From Anisus vortex (Eukaryota; Mollusca; Gastropoda; Planorbidae), in the NCBI GenBank assembly GCA_949126835.1, contig OX421506.1:28099441-28163440 (forward strand): 64,000 nucleotides of DNA. Direction: 5' to 3'. Made by a program: the position numbers and the translations under genes. This document shows, piece by piece, positions 1 through 11,923 of the stretch; within the stretch, counting starts at the first letter, position 1, and every line of letters starts with the position of its first letter. The notes below the pieces were generated by a model, which worked only from the letters and a program-made list of their open reading frames with translations, was not told the DNA's origin and made no database searches.

Positions 1-1023
1 AACAGGACATATGCTAAACAACTGCTATCACCCAACAGGACATATGCTAAACAACTGTTATCACCCAATAGGACATAGGTAAACAACTGCTATCACCCAA
101 CATTACATATGCTAAACAACTGTTATCACCCAATAGGACATAGGTAAACAACTGCTATCACCCAACAGGACATATGCTAAACAACTGTTATCACCCAATA
201 GGACATAGGTAAACAACTGCTATCACCAAACAGGACATATGCTAAACAACTGCTATCACCCAACAGGACATATGCTAAACAATTGTCATCACCCAACAGG
301 ACATATGCTAAACAACTGCTATCACCCAACAGGACATATGCTAAACAACTGTTATCACCCAATAGGACATAGGTAAACAACTGCTATCACCCAACATTAC
401 ATATGCTAAACAACTGCAATCACCCAATATTACATATGCTAAACAACTGCTATCACCCAACAGGACATATGCTAAACAACTGTTATCACCCAATAGGACA
501 TAGGTAAACAACTGCTATCATCCAACATTACATATGCTAAACAACTGCTATTACCCAACGTTACATATGCTAAACAACTGCTATCACGCAATAGGACATA
601 GGTAAACAACTGCTATCATCCAACAGGACATATGCTAAACAACTGATATCACCCAATAGGACATAGGTAAACAACTGCTATCACCCAACAGGACATATGC
701 TAAACAACTGTTATCACCCAATAGGACATAGGTAAACAACTGCTATCACCCAACATTACATATGCTAAACAACTGCTATTACCCAACGTTACATATGCTA
801 AACAACTGCTATCACGCAATATGACATTGGTAAACAATTGCTATCACCCAACATTACATATGCTAAAATACTGCTATCACGCAATAGGACATATTATGCT
901 AAACAACTGCTATCACCCAATAGGACATTGGTAAACAATTGCTATCACCCAACATTACATATGCTAAACAACTGCTATCACGCAATAGGACATATGCTAA
1001 ACAACTGCTGTTACCCAACATGA
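1..1023. repeat. 33-bp satellite array, block 1
   Basis: About 31 head-to-tail copies of a 33-bp unit (core ATATGCTAAACAACTGCTAT followed by CACCCAA and a variable AGGACAT/TTACAT end). Many units here carry the variant ATAGGTAAAC, which is one base shorter than ATATGCTAAAC. Because 33 is a multiple of 3 and the unit has no stop in several frames, the array makes spurious 11-residue-periodic ORFs on both strands. There is no start context, splice signal or codon bias supporting a protein. The array runs off the left edge of the window. Confidence 0.95.
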
Positions 1024-1586
1024 CTGTAGATATTGCCTTTCCCTATAATAACTATTAGATGAATCATTTAATTGATTTTATATTATATTAAAACGTTTGC
1101 ATTGTATTGCATTAATTATTTAGTATTAATTGTTGAGAATTATATAGGTCAGTGTCCCAATATATTTTAGGAAATCTTTTATGAAAAAAGATAGTGTTTT
1201 TTCTAAGAAGATAAAAGGAAAAGTCGTCTGCTGGGCTAAAAGAAGAAGCTCTAGTCCTTCTAGTTAAATGGACTGATACGAATATAATTCCTTTAAAGAA
1301 CATTGAGTAAGAGCATAATTGTAGGTACTTAGTATTTTAAAATCATCAAAGAACATATCTATTCATATAATAATATGTGTTTGTGTTGAAGTAAATAAAA
1401 TATTGAAGTAAGTGGAAAGAACATTGTTACTTCGTCATATCAAGTTTATACGTTTATATATATTATATGAATACCGACAAGACTCGCAAGTTGTGAGGTC
1501 AACTGAATAATAATGATACCAGAAATAAATGTTAAGATGTCCATAGAACGCTACCAATAATAATACAATAAAATAATATGGACACT
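1024..1586. repeat. Dispersed repeat X, copy 1
   Basis: Non-satellite AT-rich segment of about 560 bp separating the two satellite blocks. It is homologous to about 12695-13212. Shared landmarks in the same order are AAACGTTTGCAT, GAAATCTTTT, AACATTGAGT, ATGTGTTTGTGTTGA, AAATAAAATATTG and AATGTTAAGATG, and both copies end near CACTAA. No ORF of note. The second copy lies inside the insertion that splits an exon of gene copy A, so this is probably a mobile or duplicated segment. The class is unknown. Confidence 0.75.
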
Positions 1587-3390
1587 AACAATGACATATG
1601 CTAAACAACTGCTATCACCCAATAGGACATATGCTAAACAACTGCTATCACCCAATAGGACATATGCTAAACAACTGCTATCACCCAATAGGACATATGC
1701 TAAACAACTGCTATCACCCAATAGGACATATGCTAAACAACTGCTATCACCCAATAGGACATATGCTAAACAACTGTTATCACCCAACATTACATATGCT
1801 AAACAACTGCTATCACCCAATAGGACATATGCTAAACAACTGCTATCACCCAATAGGACATATGCTAAACAACTGCTATCACCCAATAGGACATATGCTA
1901 AACAACTGCTATCACCCAATAGGACATATGCTAAACAACTGCTATCACCCAATAGGACATATGCTAAACAACTGTTATCACCCAACATTACATATGCTAA
2001 ACAACTGCTATCACCCAATAGGACATATGCTAAACAACTGCTATCACCCAATAGGACATATGCTAAACAACTGCTATCACCCAATAGGACAGATGCTAAA
2101 CAACCTGTTATCACCCAACATTACATATGCTAAACAACTGTTATCACCCAATAGGACATATGCTAAACAACTGTTATCACCCAATAGGACATAGGTAAAC
2201 AACTGCTATCACCCAATAGGACATATGCTAAACAACTGTTATCACCCAACATTACATATGCTAAACAACTGTTATCACCCAATAGGACATATGCTAAACA
2301 ACTGTTATCACCCAATAGGACATATGCTAAAAAACTGCTAACACCCAATAGGACATATGCTAAACAACTGTTATCACCCAACATTACATATGCTAATCAA
2401 CTGCTATCACCCAATAGGACATATGCTAAACAACTGCTATCACCCAATAGGACATATGCTAAACAACTGCTATCACCCAATAGGACATATGATAAACAAC
2501 TGTTATCACCCAACATTACATATGCTAAACAACTGCTATCACCCAATAGGACATATGCTAAACAACTGTTATCACCCAATAGGACATAGGTAAACAACTG
2601 TTATCACCCAACATTACATATGCTAAACAACTGCTATCACCCAATAGGACATATGCTAAACAACTGTTATCACCCAATAGGACATATGCTAAACAACTGT
2701 TATAACCCAACATTACATATGCTAAACAACTGCTATCACCCAATAGGACATATGCTAAACAACTGCTATCACCCAATAGGACATATGCTAAACAACTGTT
2801 ATAACCCAACATTACATATGCTAAACAACTGCTATCACCCAATAGGACATATGCTAAACAACTGCTATCACCCAATAGGACATATGCTAAACAACTGCTA
2901 TCACCCAATAGGACATATGCTAAACAACTGTTATCACCCAACATTACATATGCTAAACAACTGCTATCACCCAATAGGACATATGCTAAACAACTGCTAT
3001 CACCCAATAGGACATATGCTAAACAACTGCTATCACCCAATAGGACATATGCTAAACAACTGCTATCACCCAACATTACATATGCCAAACAACTGCTATC
3101 ACCCAACATTACATATGCCAAACAACTGCTATCACCCAACATTACATATGCCAAACAACTGCTATCGCCCAACATGACATATGCTAAACAATTGCTATCA
3201 CTCAACATGACATATGCTAAACAACTGCTATCACCTAACATGACATATGCTAAACAACTGCTATCGCCCAACATGACATATGCTAAACAATTGCTATCAC
3301 TCAACATGACATATGCTAAACAACTGCTATCACCTAACATGACATATGCTAAACAACTGCTATCACCCAACAGGACATATGCTAAACAAC
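1587..3390. repeat. 33-bp satellite array, block 2
   Basis: About 54 copies of the same 33-bp unit as block 1, but more regular: the one-base-shorter variant is rare, so long frames stay open on both strands. Unit ends alternate between AATAGGACAT, AACATTACAT and, from about 3170, AACATGACAT, giving a loose higher-order pattern. The last units (3060-3390) carry ATGCCAAAC and TCGCCC variants, as expected for an array edge. The apparent 180-280 residue ORFs are artefacts of the repeat. Confidence 0.95.
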
Positions 3391-3782
3391 AGGACAATGA
3401 GAAGTAGGAAGAATCGCACTGAATATGAGAAAAAGAACTATAGGCTCTTGTCAGTTTAAATTAAATATCAGGATCGGTTCGGCATGAAGCGAAATTCTGC
3501 GCGTTCGTCAGTTATCGCAGTTTCAGATTGGTTTTTAGATCGATTTGGTTTAAATTTGAATAAAATTTGTTTAAATATGATTTATAAAAACAAGCTTTGA
3601 TATCGACTTGCATTTAAGAAATATAACCTAATAATGACTTCAACTGTCAATTTTAAGACATTATTCTTTTTATAAACTTGACAATTCCTGATTGGTTTTA
3701 AGATCATATTTTCTAATGGCGAAATGTTAAAATCAGTCGTACCTTCACAACTGCAAGAAGAATTGATTTTTTATTGCTTGTT
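3391..3782. other. AT-rich non-coding stretch
   Basis: No gene, RNA or clear repeat recognised. It may be the 5' part of the degenerate hAT element that follows. Confidence 0.5.
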
Positions 3783-4227
3783 TAACACCATATTTAGCGG
3801 AACGTGGATTTGGTGCTGTTGTCAAACAGAGAAGCAAGTTGAAGCGTGGAAACCCAAGGGTTTTGGAAACCGAAATTGAACGACACATAGACAGACATCT
3901 AGCAAAATACCAGGCACAAGTTTCACTTTAATATTGATTTTAAAAAAACAACAACTTTGTTCAATATATTATTATTATATATTTTAAAAAAACAATAAAA
4001 AATACGTGTTCATTTCAGCTCTTTTTAATATCATAAAAACGCACACAAATCTAGTCGGCCTATACAAATTTCTTTCGCCAAATTAGACTTATTAACCCTT
4101 TCCGTACCGACCTACTTCTATCTATGCTGCCATCAGTTCAGCTATATACGCGCCCGGGACTGTAAGGGTTAACTTGATTTAGGAAAAAAAAGGGGGCGGT
4201 GAGCCGAAAAAGATTGAGAACCTATTG
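3783..4227 (+). pseudogene. hAT transposase C-terminal remnant with right terminal repeat
   Basis: About 3790-3930 in one plus frame reads TPYLAERGFGAVVKQ followed by a basic segment. It resembles the C-terminal dimerisation region of hAT transposases of the ZBED5/SCAND3 type, where a PLLSERGFSAV-like stretch is usual. The right flank has GAGCCGAAAAAGATTGAGAA then CCTATTG. On the minus strand this reads CAATAGGTTCTCAATC, close to the usual CAGTGGTTCTCAA ends of that hAT group. The left end and most of the transposase are missing or unrecognisable, so this is an old remnant. Confidence 0.45.
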
Positions 4228-4950
4228 GGTTAGACGGTTTGTTTTTCCTGTTTATTTTTTACGGCTAGTTTTCGCAATGAACAATGAACAACAATGAACA
4301 ATATTTATTTGCCACAAAGTACATCCGTACTATAAAGGAATAATCAAAGACATAATTAGAATATTCTAGCATTAGTAAATAATAGTAAAAGTTACCGAAA
4401 TAATGATATTAATAATAATAGATTCATTGTAAGGTATCAAGAAAAGAGTTGTTCGAGCCGGTATGTTTGTTTAGGTCTCATGAGCGCAATTCTTTGCACA
4501 TGCATGAGCGCAATTGTTCACACCGGCACGTTCTACACCTGGGATATTTTTATCTAGATGAGGGGGGGGGGGGCAGGTGGCCATAGTCGTTGTGGCTAAA
4601 CTTTGGTTTAACTGCCCCACGGAATTTTTCTAAGTCCCTACTTTAAAGATCTTTTTGTCCTGAATACGAAAATCGAGGTTTTATTGAACTGTTCCATTTC
4701 TGTGATTTGAAAACAAAAAATTTGAATGTTAGAAAAAAAAAGAGATTTTTTTTATTAAAAAATATTGCCGTCCTTTAAAATTGTGTGTTGTAAATTTAAC
4801 ATCAGTTACCTCCCTTTAAAACTGTGTGTTTTAAATTTAACATGAGTTACCTCCTTTGGAAATTATGTTTTGGAGATAAAAAGTTTGTTATGTCCCTTGT
4901 GTTTATTTATTAAAATTTGTGGAAAATGTTTAGTTATTTGATTCCACAAC
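4228..4950. other. AT-rich spacer with G-tract and a short direct repeat
   Basis: No gene seen. It contains a homopolymeric G run near 4561-4573. It also holds two neighbouring copies of a roughly 47-bp segment (about 4770-4855) sharing TGTGTGTTNTAAATTTAACAT and AGTTACCTCC. Confidence 0.6.
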
Positions 4951-4955
4951 GTTAT

Positions 4956-5275
4956 ATCGCACGGGCTGTCCGTGCGATACACTGCCGATAGACCGAAACG
5001 CGGACAGCCTATAACAACGGTCAAGGTAAGATACGGTCTGTACCGGTCAATTTTGCTAGAACAATGGAGGTTACAGTTGATAGTGTTTCTATTGATTCCA
5101 TTAACGGTATTAACGTATGTTCTGACTGCCGGTGGAGCTACGGTAAATTTAGAGACATGTTAAAGGGCGAGGACCGCTTCCATAGATTTTTATACAGCCA
5201 TAAAATGATTCCTGAAAGTAAGCTTTGTCATAAATGTAGTTCCCCCATCAATTTGAACAATGGACAGGTAGTGTG
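4956..5275 (+). pseudogene. Possible IS1595/Merlin-type transposase N-terminal fragment
   Basis: A short open frame (5064-5275, 70 codons) contains FRDMLKGEDRFHRFLYSHKM followed by CHKC and a short tail. A zinc-ribbon CxxC after an F..FL...G/KMIP segment resembles the start of ISXO2/IS1595-like transposases, including Merlin. Just upstream, 4956-4978 is a near-perfect palindrome (ATCGCACG, 7-nt loop, CGTGCGAT). The frame stops before any DDE catalytic core, so this is at most a fragment. It could also be a first exon of something else, since CAG/GTAGTG near the end resembles a donor. Assignment is by motif resemblance only. Confidence 0.3.
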
Positions 5276-5421
5276 ACGTAATACTGTCATGGCGGCCACC
5301 GGCAGTCGAATAAATGTGCTCGTAGTTGTTTGTGTTATTTCATATGAAATACGGTAAGAATATTTTTATTTTTATTTATACATTTCGTGCTATTTCGCCC
5401 CTTTTCTCTTTTCGGTATCGG

Positions 5422-5665
5422 ATCTAAGAAATTCCGACTGAAAATTTTAGTACGCGGAGATATTGATAAGTGTTCTAAGAAGCGCGGCAGACATCGTGTT
5501 TCATGGCTGTGTTACGTCACAAGCCTATTGTAAACACAATGCAAAGTAATTTTTTTTTTTGGATAAAAATTTTTTATTTTTTTTATTTTCAATAGTCTGC
5601 CGCTCTTCCTAATAAACTTATCAATAGCTCCACTTGAAAAAAATTTCAGTTGGAATTTGTTAGAA
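5422..5665. mobile_element. Inverted-repeat MITE-like element
   Basis: Two imperfect inverted arms of about 65-70 bp (about 5422-5491 and 5594-5665). The left arm carries ATTCCGACTGAAAATTTTAG and GATATTGATAAGTGTTCTAA; the right arm is its imperfect reverse complement and ends GTTAGAA. The loop of about 100 bp is T-rich. No coding capacity. This is consistent with a foldback MITE, but I did not establish a target duplication. Confidence 0.6.
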
Positions 5666-5669
5666 CTCT

Positions 5670-6150
5670 ACTTTTCGTGGGGCAGGAGTATCGAAGTCTT
5701 ACCCTAAACTGGACGAACCCATTGGTAATCGCCAACTTGCCTGGACAAGGTGTTCTTAGAGACGACATGTGACGTCGCTCCGGCAACTGTGTTTCTATTG
5801 GCCTGGTGTAATAGACTGACCGACGCCGGATTTCGGCGTTGTTTTTATCGACTGTAACTTTGGAGTCTACGTCACACATTTTAACACGTTTGTTGTGACA
5901 TACACCATTATTCTTTTTTTCTGCCGACCGGACTAAACTGCTGCATGCGATCTCTGTATATACTCTTGGATATACGTATATCGATATTCGTTTTTTATGA
6001 GGATTTATTGTACAATAAATTATATCATTCAAAACTGTGTAAATCTCGCCAGTTTGATTATTTTGTTTAAAACTATTTTGTGCACTTAGTTGTCGTGAGA
6101 TCAGTACTAGTGTGAATATTATACCTCTGGGTGTGTATATATAATTACAA
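5670..6150. other. Spacer with no recognised feature
   Basis: A 128-codon minus-strand frame spans 5646-6032 but overlaps the inverted-repeat element and resembles no family I know. I see nothing supportable here. Confidence 0.5.
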
Positions 6151-6159
6151 GATCCGGAA

Positions 6160-7260
6160 GTGGCAGAGATATTTCAGCCCCAAGTAGGTGAAAAGTTTAC
6201 AGCACTGGACCTGATCAACCAAAATATAGGTATCTTAGCAAAAAACTTAAAAGAAGAAACAGTTTCAAATGCAAAAGCAAGAAACAACCATGGCTTACTA
6301 ACAAGATACTTGATCTATGCGATAAAAAAGAGCCTTAAAAAAAGATAAATATTCCAACCAGGTAGCGGCAGATAAGAACAGGCTATTAAATACAATGATC
6401 AGGAACGAGATAAAACCGGCTAAAGAAGACTGGATCGATAATTATCAATGACGCACAGTGGTGGAAAGTATAGTAGCCGATAATAGTAAGAAAGCATAAG
6501 AAACATCACAAAAATACAGCAGAAGCCAGCTACAATAATCGAGGACAACACATAAGTACTTGGACGTTGGACGTAATACTGCACCAAGCTGTACAAGTTC
6601 GACCCTGATACCAACATACTACAGAAAAAACAGGAAACAGAATTCAACGAATTACCAGCGCTGCTGAGTGACGTTGAAGAAGCAGTGTGAAGTTTAAAGG
6701 GGGACAAGTCTCCTGGAATTGACAACTGCTAACTATTGAAACATGGGGGGTGTAGCGGTAACCACAACACTTACAACAATCTGCCAGAAGATATGGGAAA
6801 ATAAAAAAAAAAAGACCTTAAGAATGGACACAGTCACTCTTTATACCACTGCTGAAGAATGGCAATATAAAACAATGCCAGAATTACAGGACAATCAGTC
6901 TCACCTGCCACACTAGCATGGTAATGCTAATAGTTCTCATAAAGAGACTTGATTCAGTGGCTGAGGAATTACTGGGATAAGAACATGGCAGGTTTCAGAC
7001 AGAGCATAAGCACACTTGAGCAGATCTTCAGCTGTCGCTAGCTCATAGAAAAACACATACAACACCAACGTGAACTCCATCATAACTGTATAGACTTCAA
7101 GAAAGACTTTGACCGTGTGTGGCACGAGGGACTATAGCGAGGGATGAGAAGCTACAACATTGAAGAAGGCTTATACTGGTGATCGAAGAACCCTAAAATG
7201 AGGCGAGCAGTGCAGTTTAACTCAATGGTCTTATAGAGGACTTCCTCAAGATGTCAATTG
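6160..7260 (+). pseudogene. Degenerate RTE-like LINE fragment
   Basis: Plus-strand reverse-transcriptase remnant broken by many stops and frameshifts. Recognisable pieces in order are a linker with a KKTGSI/EDW-like stretch near 6420, SLKGDKSPGIDN near 6695, RTISL-like text near 6895, a QAGF-like region near 6985 and DFKKDFDRVWHEGL near 7095-7130. Spacing and wording match the RTE-like ORF at 35146-38283 and the remnant at 53266-53830. There is no endonuclease domain and no intact 3' end. It sits next to the CR1-like fragment in a TE graveyard downstream of gene copy A. Confidence 0.7.
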
Positions 7261-8230
7261 GCTGTATTTCTGGAAAAAAGTCCGGTAGAGGGCGCCACGG
7301 TCAAGTCAGGTATAGAACGATAAAAACATTCGTTTTATGAACACTTTTCGGAGCGACTTATTTAATTCACCTTTAATAAGAATGTTAGCGAAAATATGCT
7401 AAAAATAGTGCAAGAACAGGAGATCGAATTTCAATGCAAGTTTTGCTTTAAAATTCTATATTACATTTAAAAAAATTTAATTGATACTTGCCTAAATTTT
7501 AACACTTGAGTTATAGTAAGCCGTATATTCGCGCGTAAATTATTAATATTTTACTTCAGTCCATAAGTCAGTGACAATTTAATGTAGTTGTCTTTATAAA
7601 AGTACACAGCTATAGCGCATGAGTCTAACTTACTCTCATGACTAGATCTATAAAGTGTTGTAAGTTAATTTGAAAGTTTGACAGTTGTTGTCAAGGGGGA
7701 AAAGGTGAGAGGGGGTAGTCCTAAACAAAAATTGCTTGTTGACGTTATATTAATGGGCGTTTCAGGATCCTTTATTGTAACAATATTTTTGTTTTGTTAA
7801 CAGCGTATTTTATAGGGCTGGGTAGATACTTTTTTCCCTAAGGTTAAACAATAGTATTGTAAGGATAAAGTCAAACATTTTAATGCCCCCCCCCCCACAC
7901 CAACTTCCCCTAATGACGTATTAACATAATAACTCATAAATGATCACATAGACTAATATTATTTTTGTATGACTTATGAATAAAAAAAAGACTTTTATTT
8001 CACACCCTTATTTACTTTATTGAATGAAAAAAAATGTTCATATTGAGCAATCTCTTTAAAATGTATGATATAGCAGGTTAAATAGAAGGCCTAATCAAAA
8101 ATATGTTTTTTTAAATATCATATTTAATCAATGTATGACCATTTAAAGTTATCTATCGATATTTATGGTATCTCTTAAAGACTTAAAGGATAATAATATG
8201 CCTATAGTGGCCCTATAGCTATATTTTATC
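7261..8230. other. AT-rich spacer
   Basis: No ORF, RNA or clear repeat recognised. It contains a C-rich run near 7886-7895. Confidence 0.55.
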
Positions 8231-8232
8231 AA

Positions 8233-10790
8233 ATGATTCGTTGCCTTGGCGTAGGGCGTCCACCACCCACGAGACGCGGGACCAGGGCTGGACGTCTTCA
8301 TCGCATTTGGCATAACCTGTCTCCCAAACCTGCCTCGGCTACTCCTGTCGCGAATGGGCTCAATCCTCACCAATCTGCGCCTACTACATTCGCAGTGAGT
8401 GCTACTTCTGCTCCAAGTAATACTCCTGTCATGTCTGGGTCCCGTGATGTCCACCAGGTGCCTGCCTCGTCAACCAGAAACTTACAAATTACGCATTTAA
8501 ATTCTCAATCATGTTGCAATAAAACTCTAGAGTTGGCTAACACCATTGTTGATGAAAGCTTCGACATTATATTTTTGAGTGAGACTTGGTTCAAGGAAGT
8601 GGGTGATGAGCCGAGGATGGTCGAATTAACCCCTAATGATCTTTAGCTACCATGAGCCGCAAAATGCGGCTCAAGCCAGCGTGCCGAAAGACCACGAGTC
8701 GCATTTTGCAGCTCAGAAACCCTAATATATTTATTGTGTCCAAATCCAATTCAAGATTTAGAAATAAACTAACTTCCTTGTTTTGAATCGTCTACTTCCG
8801 TATTCGTTCTTTTCAAATGTAAATATTAACTGGAAAACATGTTTTTTTGTGTTTAAAAGTGATTTTTTTGCGATGTCTGGTTTAATTTTCATTTTTTCCC
8901 CTCAGTATTGTTACTGTACTTGTGTTTAGTTTTTTGTGTGTATCTTTGTTATTTGTGAACAAAAATTAATAAAATTTGAAGCGAGTGTTTATAATAGAAT
9001 TTGGGTATTGAATAGGATCGCAAAGTTTCATTTTTATTCGGATTATTATTTTTGGAGATATTATACTGTAAGTTGAATATTTCTTATTTGTTTGTCTTGT
9101 TTCTAAAACAACATTCTTACTTTCACCTTCACTTTCACACTTATTCTAGAATTTAAAAATGTTCTAGTAGCATATTGTAGATACGCTTTTATTTCTGCTT
9201 ATTTTGATATGCAACACTTAGAGCTTCATTCATAATAAAAGCTGTAAAAAAAAGCTTTGATTGCGTTGGGCCTAAGTAAAAAAAAGAAGTTCATGAAAAC
9301 GGGCTGGCCATACGGGGGAAAATGCCATGGTAGCTATTGAGTTAAGGGCTTTGTATTAAAGAGCATACCTCGTCAGATGGGCCGAGGGGGTGGATTGGCC
9401 ATACTGTACAACGACGTTTTAACGAATAGGGTCATATTCGTCCAGAATTAGCATCAATTTCCGCTTTTAACATGTGTGAATTTCGCTTTTACCACCAGCG
9501 CAGAACACTGACCTTTGTCTTTCTTTATCGCCAACCACCAAGCTAGAAGAACAAGCTCACATCTAGGGAATTTGTTCGTGAGTTTCAGGATCTCCTTGAC
9601 CATTACATTTCAACGAAGGACCTTTTTGTTATTGGCGATTTTAATCTTCATTATGACAGTGCCAGTGAGACGTATGCAAAGAAGTTAAAAAGTGCACAAA
9701 GATCAAAAGTTTGAACAACTTCTCAATGTCCCAACTCATGACAGGGGTCATTTCCTTGACTGGCTCGTTACATTTACAAACTCTTCTGAGCTAATAGTTA
9801 ATCTAAGTGTGGAGGATAGAGGTCTGTCAGAGCACTTTCTAGTTTCCCTCAATTTGAGACTATCGAAACCCAGAAAACCAAGGAGGACCATGACATCCCG
9901 CAAATTTAGAGACATTATTGCATGCCGGCTTAACAGACTTGTATACACACTACACCACCTGTCTTAAAAATCTGATGGACAGCCATGCCTCTCTCATCAC
10001 TCGATCAGTCTCAGATCGTCCATCTGCCCCGTAGATGTCGGATAACATTAAAGCTGCTATACGTATGCGACGTCGTGTGGAGAGAATGTATAAAAAGACT
10101 GGACTTACAGTTCACCGACAGGTGTATGCACATGAGAAAAATAAGGTAAACCGAATGGGATACCTGACGATAAGGTCGCCAGATTACTGTGTATTTAAAA
10201 CTTTAAAACATGACACCTGGTCATGCGTAAGTTAAGGCGTGATTCTATGACAGTTCTCCTGCGTCGGCTCCATTGGCTCCATGTGAATGCCAGAATTGAA
10301 TATAAAGTGGCGCTACTTTACCCTCAATGCCTTTATAACAATGAGTTACCGTCCTATCTCAAGGAACTAGTTAAAGCATATGTTACACAAAGAACACTTC
10401 GTTCTATTGACTTATCGCTACTGGAAGTGCCCCGAATCTCTCTGGCGACAGTTGGCCATAAAGCCTTCTCAATATCCGGTCCGAAGGTGTGGAATCTACT
10501 TCCCATTCAACTCAGGCAAAAAATCTATATTGATACTTTCAAAAAGAACTTAAAAACCCAATACTTACATTAGATAAAATGCTTTAGACCCATACTGTCT
10601 TACTTATATGTTAGGTCGGTTATTGCTTCATTTAATTGATTTGTCCTATGTTTGTAAAGTTTTAAATCATTAATTAGTTTATATTTCTTAGCCTAGAGAT
10701 TATTTCGGTGTTCTTAGGTGTATGTTAAATGCGCTCTGAGCTTACATTATGTTTGTTGGTAGCGATATACAAATATTATTATTATTATAT
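8233..10790 (+). pseudogene. CR1/L2-like LINE, internally deleted
   Basis: Plus-strand non-LTR element. Positions 8233-8646 encode a basic, Pro/Ser-rich N-terminus followed by the start of an AP-type endonuclease (LNSQSCCNKTLELAN, then FLSETWFKE). The endonuclease resumes after an insertion at about 9370 with GRGGGLAILYND and carries on, frameshifted, to about 9960. The linker around 10035-10140 (IKAAIRMRRRVERMYKKTGL) precedes a jump to the conserved C-terminus at 10223-10573 (LLRRLHWLHVNARIEYKVAL, then GPKVWNLLP). The reverse-transcriptase core is missing. The 3' end (ATGCGCTCTGAGC, then ATTATTATTATTAT) is the usual CR1/L2 tail with a short tandem repeat. Not functional. Confidence 0.85.
8645..9336. 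mobile_element. Insertion with short terminal inverted repeats
   Basis: This segment interrupts the CR1-like endonuclease. Its ends are inverted: GCTACCATG on the left and CATGGTAGC on the right, both flanked by TA. Just inside the left end are two strong hairpins, GAGCCGCAAAATGCGGCTC and an imperfect one around 8690-8718. The interior is AT-rich without a coding frame. A TA target site would suit a Tc1/mariner-like or similar non-autonomous DNA element. The class is inferred from the ends only. Confidence 0.5.
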
Positions 10791-11100
10791 AACTCTATGC
10801 CTAATTTTTATGTAGTCAATCTCTTTAAACTTTTTATCTCGATTTTCTCTTTTTCAGCAGCTATTCATTTTGCTCTATGTCTTTATTTGTGGAAAATCTT
10901 TGTCTACTATTATTATTGCAACACTATTATTATAACAAAAAAGTGGGTATTTTAAAGAAAGAAAGAAATACTGCTTAATATTTACTACAGGCTCTATATG
11001 TTTTAATGCTCTTTGTTGACACGTTACTATCCAAATTAAAAGTGCTGCCATCTAGTGGCAAGGGTATTAACTCTCAGTAGCAATTTTGCCCATTGTCCGT
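10791..11100. other. AT-rich spacer
   Basis: Nothing recognisable. A short weak plus-strand frame (10749-10955) is a low-complexity hydrophobic translation of AT-rich DNA. Confidence 0.5.
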
Positions 11101-11887
11101 CAAAGCTGCATTATATCGCCAGTCTAAACCAATATCTTCCTAGAACAAATCATGCAAGAAACACTCGATAACTATCACACATCCATCTCCATTGGTGGAA
11201 GACCCCTTTGCAATCTAAGATTTGCTGATGTTATCGACCTGTTGTCCAAGAGAAAGAAAGAACTATACGAGCTCACAGACACGCTTACAGATAGAGCAGC
11301 GACATACGGAATGGAAATCAGCTTTAAAACAAGGAAAATAATGATCAACACCACATATTCCAGAAGTGCAAACATCATAATAAATCAACAACTAGAAGAA
11401 GTAAAGAACTTCCAATATCTAGGAGCCATCCTATCCGTATACGGAAGCTGCGAGGCACACATTCGAGTCAGGAATAGGTCAGCAATTGTCGAAATGGCTA
11501 GACTAAAAAGAATCTCATCCAGCGATAGCATTAGTCTCCCAACAAAGCGCAGTCTCTACAAAGCCCTTGTAAAAACCATTGTTCTGTATGAATGTGAGAC
11601 CTGGACACTGCTAGCAACAACTGAAAAAAAGTTGCAGGCATTCCAAAATACATGCATGAGAAAAATACTTCCAATCTCCTACCTAGAACACTGGACTAAT
11701 GGTCTATGATAGGCGTGTGTCTGGGACAGAATATCCTCAGTTGCGGGCCCACAAGAAACTATTATGGTATAAATCAAACGACGATAATTTACATGGTTCT
11801 GTCATGTGTTGCGGCATAATGACCTGCCAAAAACAATCCTCCAAGGCACCGTAGAAGGTCAACGTCGGAGAAGCCGTCAGAGGAAAT
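11100..11887 (+). pseudogene. RTE-like LINE fragment (RT C-terminal half)
   Basis: Open from 11152 to 11709 (185 codons). It encodes the end of a reverse transcriptase: SIGGRPLCNLRFADVIDLLS corresponds to the catalytic FADD motif, with the second aspartate replaced by valine. EEVKNFQYLGAILS, ETWTLLATTEKK and MRKILPISYLEH follow. After 11709 the typical WxxHVLRHNDLPKTILQGT stretch continues in another frame to about 11887. The fragment ends a few tens of bases from the 11924 splice donor of gene copy A, so it inserted into the downstream intron. 5'-truncated and inactive. Confidence 0.8.
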
Positions 11888-11923
11888 GTTTAAAAAAAAA
11901 AGGAATATAATGATCATACTTAC

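Noticed and set aside
1..3390. Possible CRISPR array
   Set aside because: Units are head-to-tail with no unique spacers and the DNA is eukaryotic; it is a satellite.
1551..3407. Long ORFs with 11-residue periodicity on both strands
   Set aside because: They are translations of the 33-bp satellite, open in several frames at once, with no splice or start support.
5646..6032. 128-codon minus-strand ORF
   Set aside because: Overlaps an inverted-repeat element, matches nothing I recognise, and has no supporting signals.
1..11900. Copy A counterpart of exon 58169-58444
   Set aside because: Looked for its conserved text and a GTAAGT donor on the minus strand; no convincing match.
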